Assembly (NCBI GenBank): GCA_030248215.1
Contig: JASANG010001493.1
Location: forward strand, 22,604 to 86,603
Origin: Enoplolaimus lenunculus
Taxonomy: Eukaryota > Nematoda > Enoplea > Enoplida > Thoracostomopsidae
Reading direction: 5' to 3'
Length of the DNA stretch: 64,000 nt
Shown: piece after piece, positions 42,301-46,413 of the stretch
Layout of the letters: each line of letters starts with the position of its first letter
Position numbering within the stretch: the stretch's first letter is position 1
The notes under the pieces: generated by a model
Databases searched by the model: none
Seen by the model: the letters and a program-made list of their open reading frames with translations, nothing else
Told to the model about the DNA's origin: nothing
Position numbers and translations under genes: made by a program

Positions 42301-43692
42301 TAACTCATTGGAATTTACTGTGTACGGACTGACGATTACGCTTATATGGAAAATTCCAGTGAGCTGATTTTAACTCAGAATGAGTCGAATCCACTCTCAG
42401 AAGCCTGAGCTCTGACTCAGATCTTTCAGAACTTGGAATTATGAAATGTTTCAACTCGTTCTGATTTAATTACTTAATCGCAATTAAATGAGGTCAGCGT
42501 GAGGTACATTGCAAAAAATGGTGAGTCATTGCCTCTATCCAAAATAGGCTTCTCCTGAGTACACAAACTAAGTCAAAATTCGATTCCACCAGAGTCAAAT
42601 TGAGTCGAATTTGAACCAGTTTGTGTAGTCAGGAAAAGCCTATTCCGGAACAAGTCAATTTGACTCAGCATTTTTGCAGTGTAATATTTACTGTTATTAA
42701 TTCAGAAATAACCAGAAATAACTAATTCTCTCGCTAAATTGATTAATCAAATCATTGGAATTTAATGTATAGATTGGTTTTGGGTTGCGCGTAAAGCCAA
42801 AATATATTTTCTTGATAGTAAACTTTTGTAGAAAAAATTAATTAATACTTCCTAAATTTTTTAGATTCTTAACGAAAGTTATTCGTTTTAGTCTGAAATG
42901 AAATAATTGTAATAGGCTGGTATTAAAAAATTGACTGACTTTTAAGTGATGTGCAACGATGAGTATAAAATAGAATTTCCGGTATTAATGAAAGCGACCG
43001 GATACGGATTTTTACCAAGAAATGAAACGGATATCCAGTTATTCACTGGCTCCAAGATATATCCTGCGGCCGAAATAACGTTCTTGCTACACTACAAAAG
43101 ATGGTTAGTCAAATTGACTCTCTCCGAAAGAGGCTCTACGGGACCACACAAACTGAGTCAAATTCGACTCCGCCAGAGTCAAACTGCGACTACGAGTCTA
43201 ATTTGACTCTGGCGAAATCGAATTTGGCTCACTTTGTGTAGTCCCGAAAAGCCAATTTCGGAGACAGTCAATTTGACTCACCATTTTACCCAGCGTAAAA
43301 AAACTGTTTGTCATCATAAAAAGCTGAAATCAACACTGACACATACCTGTAATACATCCACCTCCGCCCGGAACAAACTGACGTTTTTTGCTTCTACTCG
43401 ACCGACTCAGCGTTCCTTGTGTTGCCAAACTGCTCACCGGAAGTATAACCTTGACATCGTCAACGTCTGCGTTCAACGTCTCTGAGTTGAGATCAATATT
43501 TGAATTGAAATGTAAGTCCCCTTTTGAATGAACCGTTGACAAATCAGCGTTGAGATCTTGTGATAATTTTGTCAAAGTTTGCTCCGCATTTTTTTGAGTA
43601 TCTTGTGAGTTTACGCAAATTATGCTAATTAATGCGATAGCTAATAGTTTTAATCTATGAGATATGCCGTCGCCGAAATTACCAATTTTCAT
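285..43692 (-). CDS. Giant secreted Cys-rich modular protein gene (whole gene span, 3' end outside window)
   Basis: Assembled from 17 exons (plus one possible 60-bp exon) with GT..AG borders and compatible phases, read from 43692 leftward. It gives about 1,318 codons and is still open at the left edge. Order: signal peptide and KKR-containing propeptide-like region; a Cys domain split over two exons; then repeated modules of the form C-x(8-12)-C-x(4-6)-C-x(5-9)-C-x(4-8)-CC. Thirteen modules are visible, and some carry Thr/Pro-rich or Pro/Tyr/Lys tails. The pattern fits the lustrin cysteine-rich/EB-type repeats abundant in nematode secreted proteins. I infer an extracellular matrix, cuticle or eggshell role; no catalytic motif is seen. 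All introns are phase 1 except one phase-2 intron inside the first Cys domain. An SLC22-like gene lies on the opposite strand inside one intron. The single-gene model rests on phase agreement and lack of stops, not on transcripts. Confidence 0.8.
423..675. mobile_element. Family A MITE (TA target, CACTGTAAATT ends)
   Basis: About 253 bp, inverted ends CACTGTAAATT...AATTTACAG, interior of repeated AGTTGA/TCAACT words able to fold on itself. Non-coding. Confidence 0.85.
699..866. repeat. Decayed repeat, CCCGTAGCCAG type
   Basis: GGCCCGTAGCCAGCTCACC with G-rich stretches and an inverse-like end. Related copies at 28722-28890, 58117-58290 and 58373-58540. Confidence 0.6.
1063..1566. mobile_element. 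Two family A MITEs side by side
   Basis: One copy to about 1311, then another at 1313-1566 joined through TA. The second ends 40 bp from the donor of Cys-rich exon 16. Confidence 0.8.
1607..1822 (-). CDS. Cys-rich gene exon 16: Cys module 12
   Basis: 216 bp, phase 1/1 (acceptor TTTTCACAG, donor GTACGA). Module CTNGGTAISNC, QSGIC, PAGFVC, NLCC and a long Gly/Leu/Thr tail (GGFAGLTGLGITNPG). A family-A MITE ends about 40 bp beyond the donor and a satellite array lies upstream of the acceptor. Confidence 0.85.
1836..2563. repeat. Tandem satellite, about 57-bp dimeric unit
   Basis: Two related ~28-bp units alternate: one has ATACTCAAATTAGTTGTAA, the other ATGTTCAAATTCGTTGTAA, each starting AATAAA. 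About 25 monomers, all head to tail, fill most of the intron upstream of Cys-rich exon 16. The array also contains a few places where the same monomer type repeats twice. Confidence 0.95.
3425..3549. mobile_element. Short foldback repeat, CACCAGGTGA type
   Basis: TTCCACAATAACATGCGTAC to the inverse TGTTGTTGCGGAAG, with CACCAGGTGA and GACCAGGTGT near the ends. A second copy is at 8986-9123. Confidence 0.75.
3673..3819 (-). CDS. Cys-rich gene exon 15: Cys module 11
   Basis: Phase 1/1 (acceptor TTTTAAG, donor GTATT). Module CPNGLTPTSTC, INGIC, PTGEVC, QYCC with tail GTGTGIGIGTT. Confidence 0.8.
4520..4690 (-). CDS. Cys-rich gene exon 14: Cys module 10
   Basis: Phase 1/1 (acceptor GTTTTAG, donor GTATGAC). 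Module CDSGGSSSGSC, VNGIC, SFGEIC, NLCC and a hydrophobic Gly/Pro/Ile tail ending PVGVGT. Confidence 0.85.
5051..5274. mobile_element. Family D hAT-like MITE
   Basis: Inverted ends around short CCTAAG repeats; 8-bp flanks GTGTCAAC and GTGTCAAT differ by one base. Confidence 0.88.
5757..5903 (-). CDS. Cys-rich gene exon 13: Cys module 9
   Basis: Phase 1/1 (acceptor AATTTTAG, donor GTAAGTC). Module CPGGGDSLGPC, INGLC, AFGYQC, QFCC and a Gly/Thr tail GSGGATGTGTIVNPIGPVY. Confidence 0.85.
6034..6140. mobile_element. Family D MITE remnant
   Basis: GGGCCAATACTTTAACAGGCG start and CCTAAGCGTAAGC core remain; the right end is decayed. Confidence 0.55.
6758..6871 (-). CDS. Cys-rich gene exon 12: Cys module 8
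   Basis: Phase 1/1 (acceptor TTTATAG, donor GTAAGT). Module CPNNAVAEGPC, INGLC, NAGFQC, NLCC, then RAVAGT. Confidence 0.85.
7588..8310. repeat. Direct duplication of a ~350-bp block
   Basis: The block from GCGCCGCAACTCCGATTACT to TATATAAAACACATCAGAAA occurs at about 7588-7972 and again at 7973-8310, with small indels. Each copy contains a GTATGTGGGGTGTTCC element whose relatives lie at 8380, 12235, 21775, 37870 and 46130. Confidence 0.88.
8986..9123. mobile_element. Short foldback repeat, second copy
   Basis: ATTCCACAATGTCATGCGTA to GCATGATATTGTGGAAG, same interior as the copy at 3425. Confidence 0.78.
9426..9524 (-). CDS. Cys-rich gene exon 11: Cys module 7
   Basis: Phase 1/1 (acceptor GTTTTAG, donor GTAAGC). 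Module CSDGTPAVAQC, INGYC, GLGYTC, YLCC. The intron between this exon and the previous one (9525-21311) contains the whole SLC22-like gene on the other strand. Confidence 0.8.
9962..9999 (+). CDS. SLC22-like exon 1 (predicted start)
   Basis: ATG followed by SKNTLLQRTLS and donor GTAAGTTT in phase 2, exactly what exon 2 needs. No other in-frame start precedes exon 2. A hAT-like MITE (10020-10221) begins 20 bp after the exon. Chosen on phase and position alone. Confidence 0.5.
9962..19749 (+). CDS. SLC22-like organic ion/carnitine transporter (MFS), whole gene, 8 predicted exons
   Basis: Spliced model of 1,929 bp, about 642 aa, with all phases consistent. Family signs: N-terminal NYDEILSRLTPLGRYQILL matching the conserved start of SLC22 proteins; a large first extracellular loop with N-glycosylation sites (NST, NSS, NRT); GPLSDRFGRR near residues 201-210 (MFS loop 2-3 signature); YESPKWL near 315-321 after TM6; ETFPTQFR near 547-554 before TM11; and 12 plausible membrane segments. 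Known members move organic cations, anions or carnitine across the plasma membrane; the substrate here cannot be told. The gene lies inside an intron of the minus-strand Cys-rich gene. Least certain parts are exon 1 and the 3' border of exon 2. Confidence 0.88.
10020..10221. mobile_element. Family C hAT-like MITE in SLC22-like intron 1
   Basis: Ends related to GGCCCATGTATAGAACAGG; exact 8-bp duplication GATGTTTT (10012-10019 and 10222-10229); internal CCTAAG repeats. Confidence 0.92.
10553..10676. repeat. Short tandem repeat, ~20-bp unit TTTTCCCACGAGTTTAAA
   Basis: Five imperfect copies just before the exon-2 acceptor of the SLC22-like gene. Confidence 0.85.
10687..11029 (+). CDS. SLC22-like exon 2: N-terminal domain, TM1 and start of big loop
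   Basis: Acceptor AATATTTCAG; reads QHRTIQLDNYDEILSRL, then TM1 (YQILLALWLQFTCVLYG) and a glycosylated loop (FNST, RNSSS, NRTE). I end it at phase-0 donor GTATGG after ELGFEN; an alternative phase-0 donor CAG/GTTAAA at 11152 would add 41 residues. Confidence 0.7.
11473..11617 (+). CDS. SLC22-like exon 3: end of extracellular loop
   Basis: Acceptor CATATTTCAG, donor GTAAGA (phase 1). Ends LCINDDVPFRSIALDWNLAG, the counterpart of the conserved T-I-V-T-E-W-D-L-V-C region before TM2. Confidence 0.75.
11703..11951. mobile_element. TIR element, TGGCGGATCCA ends
   Basis: ATGGCGGATCCAAAGGGGG to GATCCTGGATCCGCCACT with C/G homopolymers inside; in an SLC22-like intron. Confidence 0.8.
12979..13339 (+). 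CDS. SLC22-like exon 4: TM2-TM5
   Basis: Acceptor TTTTTTTAG, donor GTACG (phase 2). Contains LQMVGVLVGSLIFGPLSDRF followed by GRR, the MFS signature between TM2 and TM3, and further helices up to GNWRTL. Confidence 0.9.
13919..14170. mobile_element. Family A MITE
   Basis: Complete copy flanked by TA on both sides; abuts the family-E element starting at 14171. Confidence 0.9.
14171..15044. mobile_element. Family E element, two partly duplicated copies
   Basis: GTGACCCGAATAAAGAGG start; the body (GGAGTCATTTATG, GGTTAATTGACATTTAT, CGCTTACGGA) occurs twice; end CTTATTCGGGTCAC. In the intron before SLC22-like exon 5. Confidence 0.85.
15092..15373 (+). CDS. SLC22-like exon 5: TM6 and central loop
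   Basis: Acceptor TTTTATAG (phase 2), donor GTAAGAT (phase 2). TM6 ends IFWLYESPKWLLATGR, the canonical SLC22 Y-ESP-RWL site; an acidic hydrophilic central loop follows (CDEDQTDAERIQQGK). The family-E repeats at 14171-15044 end about 50 bp before the acceptor. Confidence 0.85.
15411..15497 (+). repeat. tRNA-like stretch with a doubled 32-bp unit
   Basis: GTGTTCAAACCCCAC (box-B-like) appears twice in a direct duplication ending TTTTCGGGTAT; ATCGTGGTCAAGGGTGTAGG about 40 bp upstream resembles box A. It may be a SINE fragment. Confidence 0.45.
15969..16236 (-). mobile_element. Family I element with tRNA-like core
   Basis: Ends TTAACCCTTTATCACA and GAGTGAAAGGGTTAA. On the minus strand (about 16105-16025) TATAGCTCAGTGGT (box-A-like) is followed by GGGTATCGAATCT (box-B-like). 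Confidence 0.65.
17221..17402 (+). CDS. SLC22-like exon 6: TM7
   Basis: Acceptor GTTTCAG (phase 2), donor GTATT (phase 1). Basic loop end (PVSRSYHRTQFKQLF) then TM7 (YAILIYSHIVTAMVTYGFVF). Confidence 0.85.
17877..18463. mobile_element. Family H element, long version
   Basis: GGTCCATATTCTCAAATGC to CAGAATACCGTATCC around a palindromic AAGTTTAA/TTAAACTT-rich interior. Confidence 0.7.
18516..18752 (+). CDS. SLC22-like exon 7: TM8-TM10
   Basis: Acceptor ATATTTCAG, donor GTAAAC, both phase 1. NPLLNCVYVGLIEIAITLSA and LIVCVIIACLYGFEF are membrane helices; SYCGRRLLHQ is the loop between TM8 and TM9, where SLC22 proteins carry GRR. Confidence 0.85.
19155..19405. repeat. Low-complexity AT tract of AAATTTTTT units
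   Basis: Imperfect repeats of AAATTTTTTGAA-type sequence directly before the last SLC22-like exon; some pyrimidine-rich parts may serve as its splice tract. Confidence 0.75.
19409..19749 (+). CDS. SLC22-like exon 8: TM11-TM12 and C-terminus
   Basis: Acceptor TTTAACAG, phase 1. Reads TASNIYAWAALMPMAVETFP, TQFRSIG, then FSILLALNSLLAAILLPETK (TM12 and the typical LPETK end), a hydrophilic tail and TAA at 19747-19749. Two overlapping frames are open here; only this one matches the family. Confidence 0.9.
19795..20015. mobile_element. Family H MITE
   Basis: GGGCCCATATTCTCAAATG to CTAAGAATACGGGCC, with AACTATCACCAGTTAGTA inside, just downstream of the SLC22-like stop codon. Confidence 0.85.
20196..20408. 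mobile_element. Family B MITE
   Basis: Inverted halves around GAGTCAAAT/ATTTGACTC and AGGCTTTTCCGGACTACAC; ends slightly mutated. Confidence 0.8.
20817..20998. mobile_element. Family C hAT-like MITE
   Basis: Matching inverted ends, GCCTAA core; flanks GTTATTAT and GTTATATT are a near-match duplication. Confidence 0.88.
21117..21302. repeat. 18-bp tandem array (TTGAAATTTGAATGCAAG)n
   Basis: About ten nearly identical units, adjacent to the donor of Cys-rich exon 10. Open in one frame because 18 is a multiple of three; not a gene. Confidence 0.95.
21312..21422 (-). CDS. Cys-rich gene exon 10: Cys module 6
   Basis: Phase 1/1 (acceptor ATTTTAG, donor GTAAGTAG). Module CPDQSQPVGRC ... CGDGFSC ... 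YLCC, ending RSKT. An 18-bp tandem array begins only about 10 bp after the donor. Confidence 0.8.
21599..21741. mobile_element. Family C hAT-like MITE
   Basis: Both inverted ends intact around a short GCCTAA core; no target duplication recognised. Confidence 0.85.
21997..22142. mobile_element. Family D hAT-like MITE
   Basis: GGTCCATGTTACATTAAGG start and CAGTAACATTGGCC end; short TTAGGC-like core. No clear target duplication. Confidence 0.75.
22282..22638. mobile_element. Family J element
   Basis: CTGGGTTTCCGAAACTCTAC to TTTGAGAAACCCAG; the interior includes ACTTAAGTA words and AGACTCATGATG. A second, left-truncated copy is at about 37075-37375. Confidence 0.78.
23162..24616 (-). CDS. Cys-rich gene exon 9: Cys module 5 plus long Pro/Tyr/Lys tandem-repeat domain
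   Basis: A 1,455-bp phase 1/1 exon (acceptor GATTTCAG, donor GTAAGT), about 485 residues. It starts with a module (CPDGSTPPNPDVLC ... NRCC), then a Gly/Tyr/Ser-rich stretch. The long repeat region is built on PAPAPYKPAPSYQ (roughly 23600-24160) and on SPSYKPAPSYP (roughly 23400-23560); the end is PYG-rich (PYGAPAPHPYGPEP). The repeats are low-complexity and hydrophilic with Tyr and Lys at fixed spacing, suggesting a cross-linked or sticky matrix segment. Long open frames also exist in other frames and on the plus strand here; they are by-products of the repeat. Confidence 0.85.
24907..25092. mobile_element. Family D hAT-like MITE
   Basis: Recognised from GTTACTTAAAGGGGC, the CCTAAG core and the shared right end around AACCTAGACGCC. 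Confidence 0.75.
26459..26656. mobile_element. Family A MITE, shortened inside
   Basis: Both ends present with TA flanks; about 50 bp of the interior is missing. Confidence 0.88.
26815..27132. mobile_element. Family F element (CAGGGTGTAACC ends)
   Basis: CAGGGTGTAACCGGATATCG to TATTCGTGTACACCCTG, rich in GTTCCGGTT-type words. Related pieces: 7140-7240, 8620-8950, 16558-16909, 25353-25756, 32680-32785, 46500-46875, 50382-50545, 54085-54300, 56395-56820, 58918-59240. Confidence 0.75.
27475..27886. mobile_element. Family C MITE carrying a nested family B MITE
   Basis: Left part GGTCCATGTAAAAGATCAAG, right part CTGTTCCGCC to ATACATAGGTC; a complete family-B element (27573-27793) sits between the two halves. 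Confidence 0.75.
27573..27793. mobile_element. Family B MITE (nested in family C)
   Basis: CACTGCAAAAATTGGTGAGT to TTTTTTGCAGTG; near-perfect hairpin. Confidence 0.9.
28056..28486. mobile_element. Family E element, complete
   Basis: TTGACCCGAATAAGAGGGGG to CCCCCTCTTATTCGGGTCAA with TA flanks, about 430 bp, no coding capacity. Confidence 0.9.
29091..29521. mobile_element. Family D hAT-like MITE with a long TTAGGC array
   Basis: Ends GGCCCATGTTACTTTAAG and its inverse; flanked by the exact 8-bp duplication CAGAATTC (29083-29090, 29522-29529). Inside, roughly 300 bp of near-perfect (GCCTAA)n, the complement of nematode telomere TTAGGC. Carries no protein. Confidence 0.93.
29835..30015. mobile_element. 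Family A MITE, right end decayed
   Basis: CACTGTAAATTCCAGTGAG start and AGTTGA-type interior. Confidence 0.7.
30174..30323 (-). CDS. Cys-rich gene exon 8: Thr/Pro linker without cysteines
   Basis: 150 bp open in the correct phase, with donor GTAAGT and reading ITTTQLSTTTAPPLITTPGP. The acceptor (AAAG) is weak and a family-A MITE ends about 15 bp upstream of it in the transcript sense, so the original splice site or part of a module may have been lost. Skipping it keeps the frame. Confidence 0.55.
30339..30583. mobile_element. Family A MITE next to Cys-rich exon 8
   Basis: Complete copy with TA flanks, 15 bp from the exon's high-coordinate end. Confidence 0.9.
30587..30793. mobile_element. 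Family G MITE, GC-rich
   Basis: Ends TTAGGCTTGCGCTATACTT and AGTGTAGCGCAATCCTAA; interior made of GTACGGCGCCGTCCG-like palindromes. Confidence 0.88.
31040..31133. mobile_element. Family B MITE, right half
   Basis: CGCCAGAGTCAAACGTG to CAGTTTTTGCAGT. It breaks a family-H element at 30911-31000. Confidence 0.75.
31642..31941 (-). CDS. Cys-rich gene exon 7: Cys module 4 with Thr/Pro-rich tail
   Basis: Acceptor AATTTCAG, donor GTAAGTTT, phase 1/1. Module CPDGSVPLQTRC ... CPIGYRC ... GQCC, then about 60 residues rich in Thr, Pro and Phe (for example TFRPPITFPPF, TTPEPFTFPPVTTP). The tail suggests an O-glycosylated spacer. Confidence 0.85.
32048..32270. mobile_element. Family A MITE
   Basis: Left end CACCATAAATTACAATGAG is mutated; right end AAATTTACAGTG intact. 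Confidence 0.82.
33013..33225. mobile_element. Family G MITE, GC-rich
   Basis: TTAGGGTTGCGCTATACGTG to AGTATAGCGCAACCCTTA. Remnants of the family also at 36812-36890, 54600-54690 and 62569-62610. Confidence 0.88.
33864..33992 (-). CDS. Cys-rich gene exon 6: Cys module 3
   Basis: Acceptor ATTACAG and donor GTAAGTTCC, both phase 1. Module CPDNTPSLLNKC ... CPQGYYC ... GYCC followed by a short tail RSGTIQPPI. Confidence 0.8.
34867..34926 (-). CDS. Possible 60-bp cassette exon of the Cys-rich gene
   Basis: Acceptor ATATTACAG and donor GTAAGTACC bound a 60-bp open stretch in phase 1 at both ends, encoding IFVQQLKQAFSYVPSLETV. The main transcript stays in frame with or without it, so it could be alternatively spliced. 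It has no cysteines and no homology I recognise, so it could also be a chance match. Confidence 0.4.
34972..35196. mobile_element. Family H MITE
   Basis: GGGTCCGTATTCTCAACTG to TTTTGAGAATACGGGC. Partial copies at 4700-4730, 15865-15930, 24697-24770, 30911-31000, 41524-41580 and 60341-60400. Confidence 0.85.
35616..35980. repeat. 36-bp tandem array, about nine units
   Basis: Unit contains GCGCGGGTAAAAACGGGTAA and CGGGTAAACGAATTTT. Copies are almost identical, implying recent expansion. Open frames over it exist only because 36 is a multiple of three. Lies in an intron of the Cys-rich gene. Confidence 0.95.
36256..36475. mobile_element. Family B MITE
   Basis: Complete, TA flanks, CACTGCAAAAAATGGTGAGT and its inverse. 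Confidence 0.9.
36553..36798. mobile_element. Family A MITE
   Basis: CACTGCAAATTTCAGTGAG to GGAATTTACTGTG; AGTTGA-type interior. Confidence 0.85.
36901..37008 (-). CDS. Cys-rich gene exon 5: Cys module 2
   Basis: Acceptor AATTTTAG and donor GTAAGTC, both phase 1. Reads CPGSITVPIVC, then CPNGFAC and ANICC: the standard six-Cys module, ending PDSS. Confidence 0.8.
37624..37855. mobile_element. Family A MITE
   Basis: CATTGTAAATTTCAATGAG to GGAATTTACAGTG. Confidence 0.85.
38065..38953. mobile_element. Cluster of three family A MITEs
   Basis: Copies at 38065-38317, about 38334-38590 and 38719-38953, in alternating orientations, with decayed right ends on the last two. Confidence 0.8.
39051..39167 (-). 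CDS. Cys-rich gene exon 4: Cys module 1
   Basis: Phase 1 at both ends (acceptor TTTCAG, donor GTACGT). Module from CPSGYAAKSLC to AGGCC with a short Gly/Pro tail GSGGPPKPP. A neighbouring in-frame extension past the donor is intronic and includes a G9 run. Confidence 0.75.
39255..39470. mobile_element. Family A MITE, right end lost
   Basis: CACTGTAAATTCCAATGAG start; sequence breaks off shortly before the family-C insertion at 39509. Confidence 0.75.
39509..39774. mobile_element. Family C hAT-like MITE
   Basis: Starts GGCCCGTGTGTAG and ends CTATACATGGGTC; flanks GAAGCTTG and GAAGCGTT are similar. Core of CCTAAG units. It interrupts the right part of a family-A copy that begins at 39255. Confidence 0.82.
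40080..40405. mobile_element. Family C hAT-like MITE, composite
   Basis: Inverted ends with flanks GTATACTC and GCATACTC. The middle shares about 100 bp, inverted, with 57600-57690, so this is a longer or recombined version. Confidence 0.85.
40515..40642 (-). CDS. Cys-rich gene exon 3: second half of the split Cys domain
   Basis: Acceptor TTTCAG with one base completing the codon (phase 2), reading HGAGTWVRMQCPQHTIY and a further KRC, then donor GTAAGT in phase 1. Only this reading frame fits both neighbours. W-V-R-M-Q-C-P resembles the central part of chitin-binding type-2 domains, but Cys spacing is not a clean match. Confidence 0.7.
40919..41188 (+). mobile_element. Family I element with tRNA-like core
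   Basis: ATTAACCCGTTCTCACA to GTGTGAGAAAGGGTTAA; the core at 41082-41160 has TATAGCTGAGTGGT and GGAGTTCCAATCC. A fragment of the same core lies at 17762-17850. Confidence 0.65.
41703..41906. mobile_element. Family D hAT-like MITE at a splice donor
   Basis: 204 bp with family-D ends and internal TTAGGC-like units; exact 8-bp duplication AAACTTAC at 41695-41702 and 41907-41914. The right copy is the donor of Cys-rich exon 2. Confidence 0.93.
41915..42020 (-). CDS. Cys-rich gene exon 2: first half of a CC-containing domain
   Basis: The acceptor TTTCAG gives phase 1; the exon reads GQFPSFAGGPCCYGEQ, then YFLQC, and ends in phase 2 at GTAAGTTT. Together with the next exon it forms a domain with spaced cysteines and a W-x(4)-CP segment, loosely like a CBM14/peritrophin chitin-binding fold; this is inference. 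The donor is duplicated by a MITE insertion (see findings). Confidence 0.75.
42073..42322. mobile_element. Family A MITE
   Basis: CACTGTAAATTCCAGTAAG to GGAATTTACTGTG, 50 bp from the acceptor of Cys-rich exon 2. Confidence 0.88.
42350..42770. mobile_element. Family A MITE split by a family B MITE
   Basis: Left half 42350-42506 and right half 42682-42770 join into one family-A sequence when 42507-42681 and one TA are removed. Confidence 0.82.
42507..42681. mobile_element. Family B MITE (nested in family A)
   Basis: CATTGCAAAAAATGGTGAGT to TTTTTGCAGTG with TA on each side. Confidence 0.88.
43090..43295. mobile_element. Family B MITE in Cys-rich intron 1
   Basis: CACTACAAAAGATGGTTAGT to ACCATTTTACCCAGCG; ends 45 bp from the exon-1 donor. 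Confidence 0.82.
43347..43692 (-). CDS. Cys-rich gene exon 1: start codon and signal peptide
   Basis: ATG at 43692-43690 opens MKIGNFGDGISHRLKLLAIA, followed by a hydrophobic stretch ending near VNSQ: a signal peptide. About 115 codons follow, acidic and Asn/Asp/Ser-rich, then basic RSSRSKKRQ (possible propeptide cleavage) and a Gly-rich GGGGC end. The donor GTATGT (43346-43341) is phase 1 and fits the next exon. An upstream in-frame TTG is not needed. Confidence 0.8.
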
Positions 43693-43887
43693 TGTTGCCA
43701 AGTGTCAAAACAATCGATGCTGTCGGTGATTTGTGATTATTGTGGGCTTTAGATTATTAACTACGCTTACGATATTAATACCATTTGATAAATTAGTAGT
43801 AAAATTAATTTGGTATTTTAAAAATAAACATATAAATATAATGGAAATTTCTGTAATTTTTTAATACGTATATTTTACACCGTTCGG

Positions 43888-44030
43888 GGCCCACGCAGAC
43901 ATCAGAGGCGGAATGTTTTTCTGTTGCACTAGTATAAGCTTAAGCTTTAGCTTATTTTTTTGCTTGGCTTAGGCTTTAGGCTTAGGAATATGCTTAATAC
44001 TGTTCCGCCCATGTTCCTTACGTTGGCCCC
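43888..44030. mobile_element. Family C-type MITE remnant upstream of the Cys-rich gene
   Basis: GGGCCCACGCAGACATCAGAG, TTAGGC-like core, then CTGTTCCGCCCATGTTCC. Decayed ends. Confidence 0.65.
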
Positions 44031-44870
44031 CGTTAGGTATGACACTATAACCGTTGGGGTGAAATCAACCGTTGATTGAACTACCATTTTTGCAAGACAT
44101 TTCTCAATTATAAATTTTTAGCCAATTTTTTCGCCCAATATTTGTAAATTAAGAATTTCAATTTAATGTTCAATATGAAAAATTAAAACGTACGCCTCAA
44201 CACAAAAGGTTACTCGGTCTGGTATGGTGGGTCGACAGGGCTAGAAATCTCCCAAAAGCGATTGTCTAAGAGACCGTGACCGGCAGTGCTAACTATTTCC
44301 ACGAAAGCGAAAGCTTATAGTCACTAAGAACATGTATTGGCACACAATATTAAACTAAAAGTTTTGCAATTTTTGCTGCAAAATCACGAATCAGTGCTTA
44401 TTATTAAAGTGTGTCTTGTACACTTTGAAAGCTGAATTTATTGAGTAATTTCTGTTTTTAGTGTTAATTTTAAGAAAGTCTTGTGAAATCTAGAAAAAAA
44501 ACAAGAACTATCTTGTATCTAAATGAATTGAAAGAAAACTGTCTTCTCAAACCACCCTAAATAATTATTAAATGACATAGCTAGTCTTTTTTGCGCATGC
44601 TTAATTGGCTTTTTACGCGTTGAGTTGCAAAGAGTGCAATGATCGGAAATATTTATTCATCATTAATGTCTGTGATATTTTTTTACAAGTTTTATTCATT
44701 TTTGCATTTGTTAGCTTGCGTGATTATTTAAAATTGTAACAAACTACGCGTAGATGAGGAATATTTTGACAAAAAAACAAAACTAAGTTGCTCAACTCAA
44801 ATTTTGAATTTTTTTCTCAACTGCAGGACAAGCCATACTCGTGCAATTGTATGCATCCCATAAAATAAAG

Positions 44871-45032
44871 GGCCAATGTGACATATAGGGGCGTAACAGT
44901 AGATTGAGCGTATTCCTAAGCCTAAGCCTAAGCCAAAGCTTAAGCCTAAGCAAAAAAATGTAATCTAGATTCTAAACCTACTCTTTCATAGATCCACCAG
45001 TAACCTGGACGCCCCTTAAACTAACATGGGCC
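44871..45032. mobile_element. Family D hAT-like MITE
   Basis: Exact 8-bp duplication AAATAAAG on both sides, family-D ends, short internal CCTAAG run. Confidence 0.92.
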
Positions 45033-45494
45033 AAATAAAGTATGTCCATGATTTCGGCTAATTTATAAATTACATTTTGTACATTAAAATGTAATTGCAA
45101 TTACTTAATTGAATTTGTGACAAAAAAGTTAATTCAATCATATAAATTAAATGCAATTAGGCCCTCGCTATACCTATTGCAATTTGATTAAGCTTTTTGC
45201 TATATCCAAGTCATTTTCAGTACCCTGAAACTCTGTAATGAGTGACAGATTCTGAATTACAACAGACAGTAACGTCTGGAAATGATTCTTTTATGCCGCA
45301 AAACGTGCCGCTTTGTTCACATTATGAGCTGGCTGCTATATTTTAGAGGGTTCGCCAAATGCCCGTCTCTTCCATTCATTTAAGTGTTAGAGGGCCTGAA
45401 GCTTACATAGCCAATATATAGAACAGGGCCGTAACAGTAGCACAAGCATATTTCTGAGCTTAATCCTAAGCGGATTAGAATAACCTTACAACTA

Positions 45495-45652
45495 CACTGT
45501 AAATCAGAGTGAGTTGATTTTAATTCAGAATGAGTTGAATCACTCAGTCTGAGCTAGGATTTTCAGAACTTGGAATTCTGAGTCAAAGAACTTACTCAGA
45601 CTTGATTATTCAACTTACCCAGAATAAACTGAACTCAGAGTGACAATCAAAT
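45495..45652. mobile_element. Family A MITE, truncated by family E
   Basis: CACTGTAAATCAGAGTGAG start; breaks off where the family-E sequence begins. Confidence 0.75.
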
Positions 45653-46023
45653 GGAGTCCGTATCCCTAATAAGGTTCCGGTAGCGGATAGAGTCCCTAAA
45701 CCCTAATTAGTGTCCATATATGTCAATTGTTTTTAATTGCAATGCATAAATAACTCCAGGAACAAATAACAGTTGAGTTCGAAACTTTAAGAATACTTAT
45801 GACTTAAAAGTACCTTCCTAAGCATAACCTAGCATTATCGCTCAAATTTTGATATAAGACAAATAAACGTTTAATTCAACGGATAATGGCAATACCGTAT
45901 ATATCAGTAACGAGGAGTGGCGGACCGTGGTTTAAAAATAATTAACAGTCCGTAACCAAATAACAAAGGGTACCCTCTGGAGAGGCTAAATAAATATCTG
46001 TCCTCCCCTCCTATTCGGGTCAC
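45653..46023. mobile_element. Family E element, opposite orientation, partly truncated
   Basis: GGAGTCCGTATCCCTAATAAG through GGAGAGGCTAAATAAATATC to TATTCGGGTCAC. Confidence 0.85.
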
Positions 46024-46292
46024 TACGCTATGCACGTTTTCTATTTTTAATGTTTAGATACATAATTTAGTATTTTCAAGGTTATCTTTAATCGGCAACC
46101 TGTATATAAAACTAGATTATGTTTATATAATTAAAGCTGGAGTGCCCCACATACGTATTTTAACTACCGTTCTAGCTAATTTAAAAACGTATGTAAATGA
46201 AATGTTTTACTGAATTTTTGTTAATACGTAGTTCTAAAAACAGGAGATAGTATAAATTTGTATATGTATATGTTGTTCTACAAGATTTTCAG

Positions 46293-46413
46293 TACCGTGT
46301 AAATTTCATGCAATTGATTAATCAACTCAGAGAAAGAATTAGTTATTCAGAGCTCACGCGTCTGAGTGGATTCAACTCATTCTGAGTTAAAATTAACTCA
46401 CTGCAATTGACAG
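46293..46413. mobile_element. Family A MITE, internally deleted
   Basis: Both outer parts present, about half the usual length. Confidence 0.75.
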
